Counted from the stretch's first letter, positions 8,852 to 17,564 are shown. The stretch: 64,000 nt of DNA from Ruminococcus flavefaciens (GCA_902777125.1 CACYSQ010000010.1:1-64000), one strand, 5' to 3'. Translations and numbers: made by a program. The notes: a model not told the origin generated them from the sequence alone.

Positions 8852-11098
8852 TTATTGTATATTGCTGCCGCCCCATTCAACAACGGTAAAACCTGTTCGT
8901 TCAAATGTGGATAACTGCTGAGGTTCAATATCAATTGCGTCATCCAATGGAACATATACCATGAATATACGAAGAATACTGTCAGGTGTTGGCGATATGT
9001 TCAGTTTAGCAGAATCGGTATATGCATCACTCTGGAAAGTAATGAGATTGTACTTATTATGCTCCATCAGCGGCAGCCAGTATACAATGAACTCGTTCAT
9101 TTCATCTTCTGTTAACCCCATATATGTGAGCTTTCCTTTGAGGAAACTCTCTGTATCACTGCCTGCAACGCAGAAGCCCTTTGAGATATCGAAGCGTGTA
9201 CGGCAGTTTACAGCATCCCAGAACAGATATCTATGATGTGTACCATCTGCCTTGTTCACGATTTTTCCGTCAGGATATGCTGTTACATCCCAGCCATTAT
9301 TATACTTGGGATAGGTTGTCGATAACTCAGCTTCAGTCAGTTCAAGCTCAACATGAACATCAGTCTCCTGCTCCGGATAAAGATATATCACAGGCTTTTT
9401 GGCAACTTCTTCAAAATAGATCACCATTTTGCCGTCTGCTCCCAGCGTGTTGATCCAGCCACACTGTCCGTTGTATTCGGTAAACAGCCATGTGCTGTTG
9501 CCGTTCATCGCACCGGTTTCGATCAGGCGTGTATCTGCCGGAATGGAAGCGATGACATCATAGCTTTCAGCAGGACCGGCATACAGCTTCAGCCCGTCCT
9601 TCAGAACAGTAAAAGACACACCGAATTCAAAGCACTCATCTGGTTCAACATAGGGTGTAGCCATTCTTTCTATTAATTCTCGCTTCATCAGACACAGGTC
9701 AAACACATTGAGCTTATTGTCATTGCAGAAATCAACTGCCTTCCAGTTTGCAAGATGGGTGTCCGGAACGGCAAGCAGCCACTTTTGCAGCAGTACCACA
9801 TCAGAAACATTGAATTCTCCGTCATCGTTCACATCGCCTGTGGGAGTGAATTTCAGCTTGAAAACAACATCAGCAGAGCCATTATCGTACCGTGTCACAG
9901 TCATGGAGTTTTCAGGGAGAATCGTTCCGCTGTAATAGCCGACACGCTCTGCATTATCGGGTAATGAGTATTCCTTCGGCAGAGAATAGCTGTCTAATCC
10001 GAATGAGAAACTGTCTGCGTCAAAGAAATTGGCTATATTGTCATCAACAATTGCAGGATTTGTTTCCATCATGAGAATTGGTCCCGTGTATGCCATACCG
10101 TCTGGAGTGCTGACACCAATGCTCGTTGATATAGACGGTTTAAAATCGTCTTTGAGAATAATTGGTTCACCTGTATCATAGTCCACAAGGGTGACTCTAA
10201 CTTGACCTGGCATCAATTCACTTTCATCAGAAACCATAGTGACTTTCTGCACATTTCCGAACTGTTCCGGATATGTTTCAAGAATACCGTCTGTATAGGT
10301 CACTTCATATTTCATGCCAACGCTGGGATTAACACCGGTGTCAATGTATTCCATTGATAAAGTTAGGCGTTCGTTTGAGTTCGGGCGGTCGGTAGGTTTC
10401 ACAAGCAGATATTTATCGTGTACCTCCACAACCTCGACTGTCATTGTATCTGTTATGGTTCCGGTCTGTTTTGCAAGCGGTACTACCATATGATCATTGT
10501 ATAACGCATAGGTATAAACATCGCCAACCTCGCAGTCAAGAGGATTAACACCAAGCGAGGAGGCAAATGTGCTTAATCCATAATAGTATTCTTTGCCGGC
10601 AGCATCCATATAACGTATGCTCCAATGTGATGAGCCATCATAGGTTATGCTTGTGACGCTCATGTCTTTCTTTTCCATAAGGTCAGGGCAGTTGCCAGCT
10701 CTATTCAACTCTGCACCTTCATCGAGCATATAATAGTAAACTCGAGCATTAGCAGGATCATCTTTTGCCGGATACACTTGTGTCATAGGGACATCTCCAT
10801 CAGCAACGAAAATGTCTCCATAGGCAAGACCTGCCGGTGCATTTTCCCATATAACCTTGTCAGCATCATAGCTTCCATCTGATGTTGGATACAGGTAGCG
10901 GAACTGTGGGATTCCTCCGCTGTAAGTGCCCACGTAGACGAAGAATTGGTCTTCATTATTAAACAAAATACTGTTTGCTTCTGTTTCGGCAGCAAGAGCA
11001 GAGATCTCGTAATTAATAGGAAAGCCAATTGAAAGCGTAGGCAGCAGCATACACGCACTCAGAAACACGGCACTTAGCTTAGATGAAAAACGTTTCAT
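8852..11098 (-). CDS. Secreted dockerin/SH3 surface protein with KPVIYLYPE domain
   Basis: The 748-aa product has a signal peptide (MKRFSSKLSAVFLSACMLLP, cleavage after the LAAE region near 38), a large unrecognised N-terminal part, a type I dockerin at about 420-478 (GDVNDDGEFNVSDVVLLQKW and a second loop VDFCNDNKLNVFDLCLMKRE), a bacterial SH3-like domain at about 495-550 (KLYAGPAESYDVIASIPADT), and a C-terminal domain opening with KPVIYLYPEQETDVHVEL at 568. The dockerin implies attachment to a cohesin scaffold at the cell surface. The start has a strong AAAGGAGGT site. No catalytic domain is recognised; the C-terminal domain recurs in Clostridia but its role is unknown to me. Confidence 0.88.
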   Translation of the reverse strand: MKRFSSKLSAVFLSACMLLPTLSIGFPINYEISALAAETEANSILFNNEDQFFVYVGTYSGGIPQFRYLYPTSDGSYDADKVIWENAPAGLAYGDIFVADGDVPMTQVYPAKDDPANARVYYYMLDEGAELNRAGNCPDLMEKKDMSVTSITYDGSSHWSIRYMDAAGKEYYYGLSTFASSLGVNPLDCEVGDVYTYALYNDHMVVPLAKQTGTITDTMTVEVVEVHDKYLLVKPTDRPNSNERLTLSMEYIDTGVNPSVGMKYEVTYTDGILETYPEQFGNVQKVTMVSDESELMPGQVRVTLVDYDTGEPIILKDDFKPSISTSIGVSTPDGMAYTGPILMMETNPAIVDDNIANFFDADSFSFGLDSYSLPKEYSLPDNAERVGYYSGTILPENSMTVTRYDNGSADVVFKLKFTPTGDVNDDGEFNVSDVVLLQKWLLAVPDTHLANWKAVDFCNDNKLNVFDLCLMKRELIERMATPYVEPDECFEFGVSFTVLKDGLKLYAGPAESYDVIASIPADTRLIETGAMNGNSTWLFTEYNGQCGWINTLGADGKMVIYFEEVAKKPVIYLYPEQETDVHVELELTEAELSTTYPKYNNGWDVTAYPDGKIVNKADGTHHRYLFWDAVNCRTRFDISKGFCVAGSDTESFLKGKLTYMGLTEDEMNEFIVYWLPLMEHNKYNLITFQSDAYTDSAKLNISPTPDSILRIFMVYVPLDDAIDIEPQQLSTFERTGFTVVEWGGSNIQ

Positions 11099-11175
11099 AA
11101 TCGTACCTCCTTTGTAAAAATGAGCGTAAAAATATTCACGTACTTAAACAGGATACAATAATACTATTTTACTAC

Positions 11176-11204
11176 ATTCTATCATATTTCAAGGCAAAAG
11201 TCAA
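11176..11204 (-). promoter_or_regulatory. Promoter of the dockerin-SH3 gene
   Basis: TTGACT (11204-11199), 17 bases, then TAGAAT (11181-11176) on the minus strand, about 75 bases ahead of the ATG. Confidence 0.65.
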
Positions 11205-11225
11205 CGCTTTGAAAACAAAAAATAA

Positions 11226-11263
11226 GGTCTGTAGCCGAGAAACATCACATCTCAGCCACAGCC
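11226..11263 (-). terminator. Terminator after the restriction-locus remnant
   Basis: On the minus strand GGCTGTGGCTGAGA pairs imperfectly with TCTCGGCTACAGACC, and a T-rich run follows. It lies 17 bases after the stop of the HsdS remnant. Confidence 0.6.
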
Positions 11264-11279
11264 CCTTAAAACTATATAT

Positions 11280-11378
11280 TTACACTTCAATCTCCATGCC
11301 GTTCCGCAGCGTGAAGGTCAGCTTTCCCTGTATGGCAAGGTCAAGAACTCTGCTGCGTAACGCTTTTGTATCTATCAC
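11280..11378 (-). pseudogene. Type I restriction specificity subunit (HsdS) N-terminal remnant
   Basis: From a GTG at 11378 (GGAGG nine bases upstream) the frame gives 32 aa beginning MIDTKALRSRVLDLAIQGKL, the conserved start of many HsdS proteins. It then continues TFTLRNGMEIEV and stops, with none of the target-recognition domains. It overlaps the stop of the HsdR-derived frame, as hsdS overlaps its upstream gene in intact operons. Confidence 0.65.
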
Positions 11379-11935
11379 AGGCTTATCCCTCCAAGTATTT
11401 CCCTCAGAGTTGCGAGAACCGCCAGATTCTTTTTCTTTCCGTTCTTTATGGACTTCTCAAAGTTGATCTCAGCGTTATACTGACAGTCTCTGAGAGACTG
11501 CTTCTCCAGTTTAGGAAGAGCACCGTACTCAGAAGAGTGTTTTATAAGGCGCAGCATCTCTTTGGGAGTATGGAAGGTATCGATCTCAACGTAGTCCTCG
11601 TCTCCGGATAGCAGATTCTTGAACAGTATTTTCTCACCGTTTGACATATATACAAGTGGAATGAAGCCGTTCTCCCATAAGCCGTACCATGAAAGTGGAG
11701 TACGCGCATAATTCTCTGCCTGAGATTCAACGTCTTCTCCGAGAGGATTATCCGCTCTCTTAGCCTCCAGAACAGGTATAGCCTTATTATCAATGAAAAG
11801 CAGATAGTCGCTCTCTTTGTTACCCTGAGCCAGTGCTTCTCTGATAGCAGATGTAGTCTGTGTGACATACTCGCCCCTGTCAACAACATACCATCCGGCT
11901 CTGTTGAGCTTATCGTCAATTTTAACACGAGCTTT
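11375..11935 (-). pseudogene. Type I restriction enzyme HsdR, collapsed remnant
   Basis: Starting near 11935 the frame shows the HsdR N-terminal nuclease domain: ARVKIDDKLNRAGWYVVDRG, REALAQG then DYLLFIDNKAIPVLEAKRAD (the D...E-x-K nuclease core), and ENYARTPLSWYGLWENGFIP. It continues to CQYNAEINFEKSIKNGKKKN then LAVLAT, exactly where the helicase Walker A (GSGKT) should follow, but reads LREILGGISL and stops. The tail may be the end of HsdM. The family is about 800-1,100 aa. The 5' side runs into the truncated surface protein gene at 11956 on the other strand. Confidence 0.75.
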
Positions 11936-11955
11936 TTTTCCGGGAGAACTGTACG

Positions 11956-14190
11956 ATGCATTATGGTAACACAGGATGGTGCGGTGAGAACGCATACTGG
12001 AACTATGATGAAAATACAGGCATACTGACAATCGAAGGTTCGGGCGATACTTATGCTTATGATAGATATACTACACCTTGGTATGATCTGACTGTGAACA
12101 AACTTGTGATCGGTAAGGACATCACATCATTCGGAAGCTTTTATCGTTGGGACTATTATACTTTAACAGACATCTACTTTGAAGGAACAAGGACACAATG
12201 GAACAAATTCTCTTTTGGAGAACCGGGACTTCCCGGAAACCCTAGAATCCATTATGGAGGGGGCGGTGACGATGCGAATTGGTCTTTTGACGCTGAAACA
12301 GGCACCCTGACGATCAGCGGCGAGGGCGAAATGTACGATTACGATGACGCACATTTAAGATATGCGCCGTGGTATGATATCAGGGCCAGCATAAAGAGTG
12401 TGAAGATTGGATCAGACATCACGAGAATCGGAGATTATGCGTTCGGATACTGCACGAATCTGACGGACATCTACTACGAAGGCACTTCGGCGCAATGGAA
12501 CGCTTTTCCTCAAGCGTTTGGAGCATATCCGTCTAAATGCCAGATTCACACGATTGATTTTTGCGGAGAATACGCAATATGGACGTTCGATACCGCAACA
12601 GGCAGATTGACAATCAGCGGCGAGGGTGATATGGAAGATTATAGCGATCCACACTACATGCCGTGGTATGATATCAGGAACAGCATCACGAGCGTGGTGA
12701 TCAGCGCAGGCATTACGAGAATCGGTGATAATGCTTTCGACTGGTGTGCAGTAAAGGATATCTACTACGAAGGTACTCAGGCAATGTGGAACGCCCTTCC
12801 CAAGGGGGAGAATGCATGTCCGCCTAAATACAGAATACATACCAACGAAGATTACAATCCGGAAGACGTTGTTACGAAGTATACAGTTACATGGAAAAAC
12901 TGGGATGGTACCGTTCTTGAGACCGATACACAGCTCTCCTATGGTGATACTCCTGCATATAACGGTAGCCTCCCCACAAAGGTGGAGGATGCTCAGTATA
13001 CTTACACATTCAGAGGCTGGAACGATGGTACGAAGACATATGCCGCGGATGCACTGCCTCTCGTTGGTGGGAATACAACGTATACGACTGTGTTTGAAAA
13101 GAATGCGAAGCATTACACAGTAACATTGCCGGAGCATATGGAATTTGTCGGAGATGCTGCGGAACAGTTTGAATATGGCGCAACAGTTCAGTTCAAGGTA
13201 TCCAGCGGCTATACGGCAAGCAATGTCCGTTACGGCGAGACAGAACTGCTCCCCGATGATAATGGCGTGTATACGCTGACGGTTGAAGGAAATACTGAGG
13301 TGAAGGCAGAGCTTGCTTCTGCAAGAAACATCATCAATGCCTCCAGCATTACCCTCGGCGGCGAACTGGGACTGAATTTCTATCTTACCATTCCCGATGT
13401 TTTAGTAAACGAAGGAGCAAAGGTTGTTATGAACGGTCCCGAGGGAGAAAAGGAGGTTGTACTTTCCACTCTTACAAAGGACGATAAGGGCAGATACAAG
13501 CTCACCTATAAGCTGAAAGCGATCTTTGCAGACAGGGATGTTAGCCTTAAGATTACCAGCTCCACCGGCGATGAATTGCCTATGTATAAGGAATCCGGCG
13601 ATAAGTTCGAGAACAACGTCCTGACATACAGCATCTATGACTATGTGGAAAGCTCAAAGAACTATCCTTCATTAACTGATAACGACAGAAAGATCATCAA
13701 TGCTATGTATACTTACGCTGCTTATTCGGCAAAGTGGAAGTATCATACCGATGTTCCGGCTGGCACTGACGAACTGCCTGAAATTACACAAGCACAGTTT
13801 GAAAAGTATGCTTTGAAGCAGTCGGGCAGCAGCGAGGGTATTAAACTGACGGGTGCAGCACTTGTACTTGATTCCAACACGGCATTCAGACTGTATTTTA
13901 CTTCTTCTGAAGATGTTTCCGAACATACCATCAAGCTTGGTGATACAGTGCTTATCCCTCACGAAACTTCCACAACAGGTAAATATTATGTTGACATAGA
14001 GAACATCGGTGCAGGCAATCTGAAAACGGATTATACTGTATCCTTTGACAATTCATATTCGGTAACCGTAAGTGCCATGACTTATGTATATAACTACTTG
14101 AAGAGTGGTATGAATGATGCTGAACTATATGATCTGTTAAAGGCACTCTATGCCTACAGTGAAGCCGTAAACCCTATTAATGAATCATAA
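11956..14190 (+). CDS. LRR/InlB-repeat surface protein lacking a signal peptide
   Basis: The 744-aa frame contains three or four modules of the type CGENAYWNYDENTGILTIEG / ITRIGDYAFGYCTNLTDIYY (LRR_5-like, residues about 5-295), then a stretch like the internalin B repeat (VTWKNWDGTVLETD, FRGWNDGTKTYAADALP; about 305-375), and a C-terminal 300-residue region with no family I recognise. Related proteins are exported, but this one starts mid-module with no ribosome site or signal peptide. Its 5' end abuts the HsdR remnant, so the original N-terminus was probably lost. The short peptide at 14202 follows after 11 bases. Confidence 0.7.
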   Translation: MHYGNTGWCGENAYWNYDENTGILTIEGSGDTYAYDRYTTPWYDLTVNKLVIGKDITSFGSFYRWDYYTLTDIYFEGTRTQWNKFSFGEPGLPGNPRIHYGGGGDDANWSFDAETGTLTISGEGEMYDYDDAHLRYAPWYDIRASIKSVKIGSDITRIGDYAFGYCTNLTDIYYEGTSAQWNAFPQAFGAYPSKCQIHTIDFCGEYAIWTFDTATGRLTISGEGDMEDYSDPHYMPWYDIRNSITSVVISAGITRIGDNAFDWCAVKDIYYEGTQAMWNALPKGENACPPKYRIHTNEDYNPEDVVTKYTVTWKNWDGTVLETDTQLSYGDTPAYNGSLPTKVEDAQYTYTFRGWNDGTKTYAADALPLVGGNTTYTTVFEKNAKHYTVTLPEHMEFVGDAAEQFEYGATVQFKVSSGYTASNVRYGETELLPDDNGVYTLTVEGNTEVKAELASARNIINASSITLGGELGLNFYLTIPDVLVNEGAKVVMNGPEGEKEVVLSTLTKDDKGRYKLTYKLKAIFADRDVSLKITSSTGDELPMYKESGDKFENNVLTYSIYDYVESSKNYPSLTDNDRKIINAMYTYAAYSAKWKYHTDVPAGTDELPEITQAQFEKYALKQSGSSEGIKLTGAALVLDSNTAFRLYFTSSEDVSEHTIKLGDTVLIPHETSTTGKYYVDIENIGAGNLKTDYTVSFDNSYSVTVSAMTYVYNYLKSGMNDAELYDLLKALYAYSEAVNPINES

Positions 14191-14201
14191 GGAGAATAAG
14201 A

Positions 14202-14330
14202 ATGATAACGAAAGAGTATGTGACCCCAGAAATGGAGATTTCCGAATTTGAAGCGGAAGATGTGATCACCACGAGCGGCAATGGAACGCCAAACGATGAT
14301 CCTGTGACACCAGAAATCCCGTTCGCATAA
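14202..14330 (+). CDS. Short PEMEI-type peptide 2 (42 aa), possible RiPP precursor
   Basis: ATG at 14202 has AAGGAG 8-13 bases upstream. The product begins MITKEYVTPEMEISEFEAED, continues VITTSGNGTPNDDPV and ends TPEIPFA. It shares Y..PEMEI.EF...DVITTS with the peptide at 7488, while the tails differ, as expected for a leader plus variable core. The tail after TTS starts G and has Asp at positions 7 and 8, compatible with a lasso-type ring, but no cyclase or protease gene is seen. It is in one transcript with the surface protein ending at 14190. Confidence 0.7.
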   Translation: MITKEYVTPEMEISEFEAEDVITTSGNGTPNDDPVTPEIPFA

Positions 14331-14341
14331 AAAACAAAACG

Positions 14342-14368
14342 ACAGGCGGCCTTCGAGCCGCCTGTTTG
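14342..14368 (+). terminator. Terminator after short peptide 2
   Basis: A perfect 9-bp stem ACAGGCGGC/GCCGCCTGT with a 6-base loop is followed by TTT. It closely resembles the terminator after peptide 1 (7597-7621), suggesting the whole peptide cassette was duplicated. Confidence 0.7.
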
Positions 14369-14417
14369 CTATTATATTGACTAGTTAAACGATGATTATT
14401 CCGGTAGTAGAATTCTA

Positions 14418-14446
14418 TTTACTTTTTTGAGTAGCTGTGCTATAAT
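14418..14446 (+). promoter_or_regulatory. Promoter of the SRAP-YolD fusion gene
   Basis: TTTACT (14418-14423), 17 bases, then TATAAT (14441-14446). No LexA-like box could be made out. Confidence 0.55.
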
Positions 14447-14475
14447 AAGGGCAAATACAGTTGGAGGTGACTGCC

Positions 14476-14982
14476 GTGTGTACCTGGTTCTATGCTGATT
14501 ATAAGTCGCTCGAAAACTATATCACCAGAGCACAAAAGTCACCTTTGGCGAATGAGATCATGGTGACAATGTCCCGAAACATAGCAATGACTGGAGACAT
14601 CCGACCGACCGATGTTGCAGCTGTTATCGCTTCCGGTAAAAGCGGTAACATAGGTGTGTTCCCGATGGTATGGGGATTCACCAACGAAGCTTCCTCTAAG
14701 CCCATCATCAACTGTCGTATCGAGACAGCCGACCAAAAGAACCTGTGGCGAGAGTCGTGGCATACTCGCCGTTGTGTGATTCCTGCTTCCTGGTACTATG
14801 AGTGGGTCGGCAGGAATATGTATGAGTCTTTTTACAGGCACGACCTTATGCGATACACAAACATCGAAGGGGTAGTGACTGAGCTCAATCCCCCATACCG
14901 CAGACTCAAGGTCGTAAAGACAGCTATCCCTTTTGATGACATCTATACCATTGAGCTGGTCGGTAAGAACATCATTTTTTAG
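14476..14982 (+). CDS. SRAP (YedK/HMCES) N-terminal part fused to a YolD-like tail
   Basis: The GTG at 14476, seven bases after GGAGGT, puts a cysteine at residue 2 (MCTWFYADY), the catalytic Cys that SRAP proteins link to abasic sites in single-stranded DNA. SRAP features continue to about residue 110: FPMVWGFTNEASSKPIINCR, then ETADQ, RRCVIPASWYYEW. Instead of the SRAP C-terminal half with its late histidine, the protein then reads IEGVVTELNPPYRRLKVVKT then AIPFDDIYTIE, which matches YolD-like proteins. Both genes commonly stand next to Y-family polymerases in Firmicutes, so an in-frame deletion between neighbours is the simplest origin. Activity is doubtful. Confidence 0.75.
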   Translation: MCTWFYADYKSLENYITRAQKSPLANEIMVTMSRNIAMTGDIRPTDVAAVIASGKSGNIGVFPMVWGFTNEASSKPIINCRIETADQKNLWRESWHTRRCVIPASWYYEWVGRNMYESFYRHDLMRYTNIEGVVTELNPPYRRLKVVKTAIPFDDIYTIELVGKNIIF

Positions 14983-14996
14983 TTGTATTATTGCTG

Positions 14997-15020
14997 GCCG
15001 CCCACTGGGCGGCTCGGCTT
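14997..15020 (+). terminator. Terminator of the SRAP-YolD gene
   Basis: GCCGCCC/GGGCGGC with a 3-base loop is followed by a T-containing tail (CTTTTGT), 15 bases after the stop. Confidence 0.55.
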
Positions 15021-15084
15021 TTGTACAGTGATTTTTATTTGACATCTCTTTACTTCCGAGCTTGTGTGTGATATATGCAGATAA

Positions 15085-15108
15085 GACCGACTGCTTTCAC
15101 AATCGGTC
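15085..15108. terminator. Convergent terminator hairpin
   Basis: GACCGACTG pairs with CAATCGGTC (one G-T pair) around a 6-base loop. It lies between the rightward SRAP fusion and the leftward anti-sigma gene. Confidence 0.5.
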
Positions 15109-15176
15109 TCATCATACACTTTTCTATTGCACTATTTTACGTTTACACGAAATTTGGGATTGACTCTATTGTTATG

Positions 15177-16337
15177 TTACATTTTCCTGAATCCGCCGTT
15201 TTCAATTTCGCTTATAATGTCTGAAGCTGTTCTGAATTCTACGGCATCGTCATCAAACTTATAGTTTGTCATCTTATATGAAGAAGTCATGTTGCCTTCG
15301 CTGTCGTACTCATCATAAGAGAGCGTCATACCTGTTTCAGCGTCGACTTCCATGAAATAAGGAATCTCACGATAAACTCCCTCATAATTGTTATCGCCTT
15401 TCTGAACGCCGCTTATTGATATTATCTTTCTGCCGTTTTCTGTTCTTTCTCCTGTTATGTCCCAGTTTTCGGGAGCATTAACGTCTATATTCATAGTTCT
15501 GCCCCTAGGGGTGATAAATACCTTATTTGTATTTTGGTCTTTCATATAATAATATTTGTCCGGAGTTTCAAGGAATTTGTAACCGCCGTTTACAAAATCT
15601 TTTTCTACCCATGATTCTTCAGCATCATAGTAATAATTGTCCATTATTGCTATGAGAGACCTGCCGATAAGCTGTTCATTTTCATATCGCTCAACTGTTG
15701 CTGAAGCTGTCATAGCCACCTCATCAAGATATATTTTACCTGTGAGAATCTCAGGCTCTGTATGGAATTCACGGCGCTCGTTTATCTGGGCAGTATAATC
15801 TGCCGAGAACTTATCAAAAAAATTCACGCTATTATACATAACCTTTTCTATGAGCTCTTCCTTTGTAACGCTGAACTCCAGCGAAGCTTTTCCTGAGACT
15901 GTATAATCTGCGGCAGTTGTTTCTGATGTATCGTTAATTGTTGTGTCTGTTCCTGTGCTGACTGTTGATGATGTCTCAGTAGTTGTCTCTACTGTTGATG
16001 ATGTCTCAGTATTTGTCTCTGCTGTGGTAGCCGGTTCAACCGATCCGGGGATCACCGGATCGTCATTGTTATTTCTCATCATATATGCTACTCCGCCGAT
16101 AGAGCCCATTATAAGTACTGCTGTTGCAGCTATGCTTGCTATTCTTGTCATACTAATTCTCCTATCGTACTTTTCAACTCCGCTTACGCTGTCTGCGTAT
16201 TCGGATTGTTCGATATTTGCTCTCTGCTGAGCCTTTGCAAATATCTCATTCTTCTTTGCTTCCTCCGCCATAAGCCTCTCGACAGAAGCCTTGTCCGCAT
16301 TGCGGAGAGTTCTTATTATTTTCTTATTATTATTCAT
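15177..16337 (-). CDS. Membrane anti-sigma-like protein with Thr-rich linker
   Basis: The 386-aa product has a cytoplasmic N-terminal region of about 62 residues, one transmembrane segment (66-87, IASIAATAVLIMGSIGGVAY), a Thr/Ser-rich linker (about 100-145, repeats of TETSSTVETT) and an extracellular domain with no family I recognise. It starts 12 bases after the ECF sigma factor gene with its own AAGGAG site. Gene order and topology indicate that the N-terminus holds the sigma factor at the membrane and the outer domain senses a surface signal; this role is inferred. Confidence 0.75.
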   Translation of the reverse strand: MNNNKKIIRTLRNADKASVERLMAEEAKKNEIFAKAQQRANIEQSEYADSVSGVEKYDRRISMTRIASIAATAVLIMGSIGGVAYMMRNNNDDPVIPGSVEPATTAETNTETSSTVETTTETSSTVSTGTDTTINDTSETTAADYTVSGKASLEFSVTKEELIEKVMYNSVNFFDKFSADYTAQINERREFHTEPEILTGKIYLDEVAMTASATVERYENEQLIGRSLIAIMDNYYYDAEESWVEKDFVNGGYKFLETPDKYYYMKDQNTNKVFITPRGRTMNIDVNAPENWDITGERTENGRKIISISGVQKGDNNYEGVYREIPYFMEVDAETGMTLSYDEYDSEGNMTSSYKMTNYKFDDDAVEFRTASDIISEIENGGFRKM

Positions 16338-16349
16338 ATTTACTCTCCT

Positions 16350-16910
16350 TTACAGAGTGATACCGTCAGCTTCAAGAAGCTTTTTCAGCCCTTTCATTGC
16401 TCTACCGCAGCGCATCCTTACTGCTGCTGCGTTTAGTCCTACCATTCCGGCTATTTCCTTTGAGCTTTTATCGTAGTAGTATTTCTGAATAATTATTATT
16501 GAATCAGGAGGTCCGAGCTCTGAGACCTTTTTCAGCAGCAGTTCAGATGTTTCGGATCTGTCAGTGTTTTCTTCGATATCCTCATCATCTGCGATCTCTG
16601 CCATATTCTCATCATCTGCGGATATGTTCCTGCCCGTTCTGGCTGACAGTGTGCGTCTCATGCTGATAGCCGCATTCCTCGCAGCTGTGCCGATGTACGA
16701 CTTCAATGAGCAGTCATCGTCCGGAACAAGCTTCATCATGACCGATGCGAACACGTCTACGACGCATTCCTCTGCATCATCGGGACTGCCGTTCCCGCTT
16801 ATTATCCTGTTCACAACAGAATATACATAACTGTAATATTTATCAAATAGTGCGCGCTGTCCCTGCTGCGGTGTTTCCCGCAACAGATGCAGTATCTCAT
16901 TGTCAGTCAT
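16350..16910 (-). CDS. ECF-type RNA polymerase sigma factor
   Basis: Using the ATG at 16910 (GGAGGT five bases upstream) gives 186 aa. Region 2 is seen in ALFDKYYSYVYSVVNRIISG and the AEECVVDVFASVMMKL segment (the equivalent of the usual DDLTQETF motif is DAEECVVDVF). Region 4 is seen in KEIAGMVGLNAAAVRMRCGR, followed by AMKGLKKLL. An acidic insertion (DDENMAEIADDEDIEEN) separates the two regions. It is followed directly by its membrane anti-sigma partner and probably autoregulates the pair. Confidence 0.9.
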   Translation of the reverse strand: MTDNEILHLLRETPQQGQRALFDKYYSYVYSVVNRIISGNGSPDDAEECVVDVFASVMMKLVPDDDCSLKSYIGTAARNAAISMRRTLSARTGRNISADDENMAEIADDEDIEENTDRSETSELLLKKVSELGPPDSIIIIQKYYYDKSSKEIAGMVGLNAAAVRMRCGRAMKGLKKLLEADGITL

Positions 16911-16952
16911 ACGCGACCTCCCGTGTTTTTTAGGTTCAGATCTGTCCTTCAC

Positions 16953-17564
16953 TTATATAAACGCACAGTGAACTCAGGTTGTAACACTTTTTTGAGAATT
17001 TTCCAAAATATTTTTTTCAGGCGTTATTATTCTTTCAATTCAGAGCTTTGACAGTCCGTTTCTTATCATATCATATCTGCACGCTGCGGTCAATATAATG
17101 GTGGAAAAATACTTTATGGGTAAAAGAATGAGGACTCCGTGACAGTGGATACACGCTTCAAACTGAGAATCAGCAGCAGTCTCTGACTTCTGACTATTAA
17201 TCACTACATAGTATTGACATATTCCCGGAACGAAAGTAACGATAAGTACAAGTATCAGTCCCTTATCGGTATTACCCAAAATAGGCTCACGGGAGAAACG
17301 CTAACTAAGGATAAAAGAGTCAAGGCAGCTTACAGTGCTATCACTAAGCGCATAGGCGTCACAGATGAAGAATGCCATAGGGAATATAGTTGTTTCATAC
17401 AGGAGACTAGCACTCCTGATTCTGATACAAACACACTGGAAGTTGAAACGAAAAGTGGATAAGTAAAGTAATCTAATCCATTGAATAGCTTAAGAATGGT
17501 GAAGCCGTGAAGGAAGAGACTGATATGCTAACTTCACGGCTTTATTATTGTCACTCTGAATCAT
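16953..17564. other. Gene-poor spacer upstream of the sigma factor
   Basis: The left part should carry the sigma-factor promoter; a TTACAACC element lies about 65 bases before the ATG. An 82-codon plus frame at 17214-17462 (containing ITKRIGVTDEECHREYSCFI) has no ribosome site and no recognised family, so it is at most a remnant. A hairpin terminator lies at 17502-17543. Nothing else is seen. Confidence 0.5.
17502..17543 (+). terminator. Hairpin terminator
   Basis: AAGCCGTGAA pairs with TTCACGGCTT around a 20-base loop and is followed by TATTATTG. No intact upstream gene is seen for it. Confidence 0.5.

Noticed and set aside
17214-17462. An 82-codon plus-strand frame as a real gene
   Set aside because: No ribosome site, a weak TTG start and no recognised motif; at most a remnant.
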